DNA of 64,000 bases. Origin: JBBQVS01 sp038211295 (lineage in GTDB: Bacteria > Chloroflexota > Ktedonobacteria > Ktedonobacterales > Ktedonobacteraceae). Shown here piece by piece: positions 61,738 to 64,000 of this stretch. The translations under genes were made by a program, and so were the position numbers. The stretch is from positions 6,787-70,786 of the forward strand of contig JBBQVS010000012.1 in the NCBI GenBank assembly GCA_038211295.1. Reading direction: 5' to 3'. Numbering within the stretch: the stretch's first letter is position 1; each line of letters begins with the position of its first letter. The notes under the pieces were generated by a model. The model saw only the letters and a program-made list of their open reading frames with translations. It was not told the origin of the DNA and ran no database searches.

Positions 61738-61964
61738 TCAATCGAGATGATCGTCAAATTCCACAAGGTTGCCATCGGGATCACGCACAATAATGCCACG
61801 TTGTCCCCATTGTGCGCTTGCAGTGCATCGAGGTTGGATGCGCCAATCTCGATATGAAAATCTTCTGCACGTGCTAGTTTGACCAGGTTGATACGACCTG
61901 TGCCAACAAAATTTGATTGTAGCTCTAGAGGTGTGTTGATACTATCACAAAAGAACTTCTGTGT
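61738..61964 (-). pseudogene. VOC (glyoxalase/bleomycin-resistance) family pseudogene fragment
   Basis: Minus-strand translation gives FVGTGRINLVKLARAEDFHI, then EIGASNLDALQAHNG in one frame, and WGQRGIIVRDPDGNLVEFDD with a normal stop (61738-61740) in another. RDPDGNLVEF is the terminal strand of VOC-fold proteins. One frameshift joins them and the N-terminal half is missing, bounded by an in-frame stop at 61965. It is the remnant of a once intact VOC protein. Confidence 0.75.
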
Positions 61965-62076
61965 CTATTGTTGAGCTAGCTGTTTCCTCCGCCCCATTAC
62001 AACCTTCGCATTGCTATTTCGTATCGTCTTACAGCGGGATGAAATTGGTTCCATTAGGAAGGAAGACGAAAACGAT

Positions 62077-62220
62077 ATGAGCGAGAAGAAGCAACCATCG
62101 GTAGTCAAAACGCTGGCATGGATTTATGGTGTTGTTGGAGCGTACACTGCGCTCTCCATTTTTGGCCCTGTGCTACTGGATAGAGTGTTACAGCGAACTG
62201 ACCGCGACAAAACGCGCTAA
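62077..62220 (+). CDS. 47-residue single-helix membrane protein
   Basis: ATG 62077 is preceded by AGGAAGGAAG at slightly long spacing. MSEKKQPSVVKTLAWIYGVV is followed by GAYTALSIFGPVLLDRVLQR: one helix with charged ends. No family is recognised. It ends 4 bp before a 14-bp hairpin shared with the convergent kinase gene. Confidence 0.6.
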   Translation: MSEKKQPSVVKTLAWIYGVVGAYTALSIFGPVLLDRVLQRTDRDKTR

Positions 62221-62224
62221 TGCG

Positions 62225-62256
62225 AGGGTGTGGCACAATAAGTTGTACCACACCCT
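62225..62256. terminator. Bidirectional hairpin between small gene and TPR kinase
   Basis: AGGGTGTGGCACAA (62225-62238), loop TAAG, complement at 62243-62256 with one mismatch. Lies between convergent gene ends. Confidence 0.65.
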
Positions 62257-62266
62257 GTTCTCATTT

Positions 62267-64000
62267 TTAGCTCAACAAGCCCCAGGGACGCCCGCGGCGA
62301 CGAGCTTTTTGTGCCTCCTGCGGATTGCCAAGTGCTTCGTAGACATCGGCTTTGAGCGTCCAGGCGCGGGCGTACCCCTTATCCATCTCGGTAGCTTCGT
62401 TGAGCGCATCCAGGGCGGCACGGTTGTGACCAAGCCGAATGAGTGCCTCGGCCTTGTTGCACCACGCTACCGCGCTCCGTGGGTTGACGAGAAGCGCACG
62501 CGTGTAGGCATCAACCGCTCCGTTGAAATCGCGTAGGCAGGAGCGAGCGTTGCCTAAACCATTCCACGCTTGAAAGCTCTTGGGGTCGATGGTCAACCCT
62601 TGTTCGTAGGACGACAGAGCTTCGGATGGCATATTCATGTCCAACTGCGCGTCGGCCTTGCCATTCCATGCTGCGACATAGGTCTTGTCGATACTCAAAG
62701 CGCGTTCAAAATGCACCAGTGCCTGTTGGTAGCGTTGCAGGCGATTGAGAACCAGGCCCGCGCTCACCCAGACCACCGCGTTGTTAGAGTCGATTTCCGT
62801 TGCGCGTTGATACGCTTCAAGTGCCTTGCGATAGTTTCCCTGATTGTAGAGTGCTGTCCCCTTGCCGTTCCAGGCATAGAAGTTGCGCGGATCAATTCGC
62901 AACGCGTCCTCATATGCTTGCAATGCCTGTGCGTACTGTTGCTGTTTGAGGTACTGGTCGCCCTCACGACACCTATCACGCACATTGCTGGTACTTGGGG
63001 CAGAACGCGATATGTAATTGTTGCTATTCGCCGTATTTTTATGCGCACCATTGGGCGAAGCCGGGAGTGTTGAACCCGTCATGCCGCGTACAATGGGCGG
63101 GGGCGAATTTTGTGCGGGGATGCGGATTTTATTGGTGGTAACAGGGCGACACGCGACATCGAACGCATACATGAATTCCAGCATGGTCGCGTACCGATCC
63201 TCTGGTCGCGATGAGAGCGCACGCTGTATCACCGCGTCAAGCGCGACGGGTAGCTCCGTGTTGAGCGTCGAGACGGCGGGAATATTGCCTCCTGTCGGGT
63301 CAAGTGGGTGATAGCCTGTTAGCATCTCGTAGAGTACAATGGCGCACCCGTACTGATCGCTGCGGGGGTCAACAATGCCCGCCGTCTGCTCTGGTGCCAT
63401 ATAGCCAATTGTGCCGCGCACCGTTATCGTTTTCCCGACTCGCGTCCCCGGCTCCAGGGAGCGAGCGATGCCGAAGTCCGTGATGACGAGGCGATGGTCT
63501 TCTTGATGCAATAAAATATTTTCTGGCTTAATGTCGCGATGAATAACTGGACGGGAGCGCGTGTGTGCATAGTGGAGGGCCTGTGCCAACTGGTGAAAGT
63601 TTTGAACCGTCTCCGTTGCCTGCATTGGCCCCTTCACCTCTGCCAAGCGTGTTCGCAGCGAACCCGCCGTATAGAGAGGCATTATAAGGAAGACAGCTCC
63701 CTGTGCATTTAGACCATCCTTGCCGTAGTCCAGAATTGGGGCGATGTTGGGATGGTCTAACGCCGCCGCGATCTGAGCCTCACGTAAGAAATGGTCTCGT
63801 TCACTAGATGTCGTCTTACTGGGTAACAGCACCTTGATAGCAATGTTGCGCGAAAGATTCTGGTCTACTCCGCGAAAAACTGCTGCGTATCCGCCCTTGC
63901 TGAGTAAGGCTTCCACAAGATAGCGTCCTGCTAGAGACGTGTTTAGTAGCGGTAATGCACATGCTCGACAAAACAGATCGCTGTCCCGATTATCATATCC
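62267..64000 (-). CDS. Ser/Thr protein kinase with N-terminal zinc ribbon and C-terminal TPR (5' end outside window)
   Basis: The frame is open to the right edge (578 codons). The visible N-terminus reads GYDNRDSDLFCRACALPLLN, the second half of a zinc-ribbon (CxxC-type) as found before bacterial kinases; only a few residues are missing. The kinase domain follows: LSKGGYAAVFRGVDQ, HRDIKPENIL, TDFGIARSLE, GYMAPEQ. The last 250 residues are five to six TPR units (QALQAYEDALRIDPRNFYAW, KALEAYQRATEIDSNNAVVW) without membrane helix. It is cytoplasmic and probably recruits partners by TPR. Confidence 0.92.
   Translation of the reverse strand, partial: GYDNRDSDLFCRACALPLLNTSLAGRYLVEALLSKGGYAAVFRGVDQNLSRNIAIKVLLPSKTTSSERDHFLREAQIAAALDHPNIAPILDYGKDGLNAQGAVFLIMPLYTAGSLRTRLAEVKGPMQATETVQNFHQLAQALHYAHTRSRPVIHRDIKPENILLHQEDHRLVITDFGIARSLEPGTRVGKTITVRGTIGYMAPEQTAGIVDPRSDQYGCAIVLYEMLTGYHPLDPTGGNIPAVSTLNTELPVALDAVIQRALSSRPEDRYATMLEFMYAFDVACRPVTTNKIRIPAQNSPPPIVRGMTGSTLPASPNGAHKNTANSNNYISRSAPSTSNVRDRCREGDQYLKQQQYAQALQAYEDALRIDPRNFYAWNGKGTALYNQGNYRKALEAYQRATEIDSNNAVVWVSAGLVLNRLQRYQQALVHFERALSIDKTYVAAWNGKADAQLDMNMPSEALSSYEQGLTIDPKSFQAWNGLGNARSCLRDFNGAVDAYTRALLVNPRSAVAWCNKAEALIRLGHNRAALDALNEATEMDKGYARAWTLKADVYEALGNPQEAQKARRRGRPWGLLS

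Noticed and set aside
1..64000. CRISPR array, prophage or IS element
   Set aside because: No regularly spaced direct repeats of 25-40 bases, no transposase, integrase or phage structural gene was seen. The 65-residue HTH protein is the only excisionase-like item and has no recombinase partner.

Overview
The window looks like chromosomal DNA of a Ktedonobacteria-type Chloroflexota (Ktedonobacter/Dictyobacter relatives). This is inferred from the gene set: several Ser/Thr kinases with beta-propeller or TPR sensor parts, a kumamolisin-type secreted peptidase, an SCO6745/SalK-like protein, a PPOX-class F420-type oxidoreductase, MurT/GatD, a decaprenyl-phosphate phosphoribosyltransferase-like UbiA enzyme, and moderate GC. 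No phage, IS element, rRNA or CRISPR array is visible. About 58 protein genes (one a pseudogene, two cut by the window edges) and one tRNA are called.

Layout. 1-1.6 kb: the end of a PQQ-type propeller protein. 1.9-8.0 kb: a PadR-controlled drug-efflux island (PadR, 14-TM MFS pump, ABC ATPase, two ABC-2 permeases). 8.1-8.9 kb: an unrecognised module of a small HTH protein diverging from two tiny overlapping genes. 9-18.6 kb: esterase, SalK-like protein, secreted S53 peptidase, cupredoxin, a receptor kinase and a lipoprotein that is a paralogue of the kinase's sensor domain. 18.8-21.1 kb: T-box leader, proS and csaA. 21.1-26.3 kb: a cell-wall block (DD-carboxypeptidase, murT, gatD, phosphodiester glycosidase). 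26.6-30.7 kb: kinase, ECF sigma factor, possible anti-sigma partner, MscS-like channel, nitrilase. 30.8-38.3 kb: phospholipase D, aldehyde dehydrogenase, a cytidylate-kinase-like protein, LysR, a cysteine-rich membrane protein and a YacP/NYN nuclease. 38.5-47.5 kb: polyprenol-phosphate glycosylation genes, Crp/Fnr, acyl-CoA ligase, an Mrp fusion, pheA, an esterase. 47.9-56.8 kb: TauE fusion, hydrolase, RNase Z, mutM, larB, a KGG stress protein, ftsZ and a 42-residue basic protein. 56.9-64 kb: response regulator, HAD phosphatase, PPOX protein, Na+/H+ antiporter, tRNA-Arg, TspO-like protein, a VOC pseudogene and a TPR kinase running off the right edge.

Most intergenic ends carry hairpins. Two kinds stand out. 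One is a dispersed family of modular stem-loops built from two interchangeable arms (GGGCATG and ATAGTAGTG) around a variable but base-paired core. The other is very long near-perfect stems of 21-34 bp lying between gene ends without T-tracts. The repeat family, the proS T-box with a CCC specifier, the DUF1858-Mrp fusion that lacks the usual C-terminal CxxC, and the kinase/lipoprotein paralogue pair are the most interesting observations.
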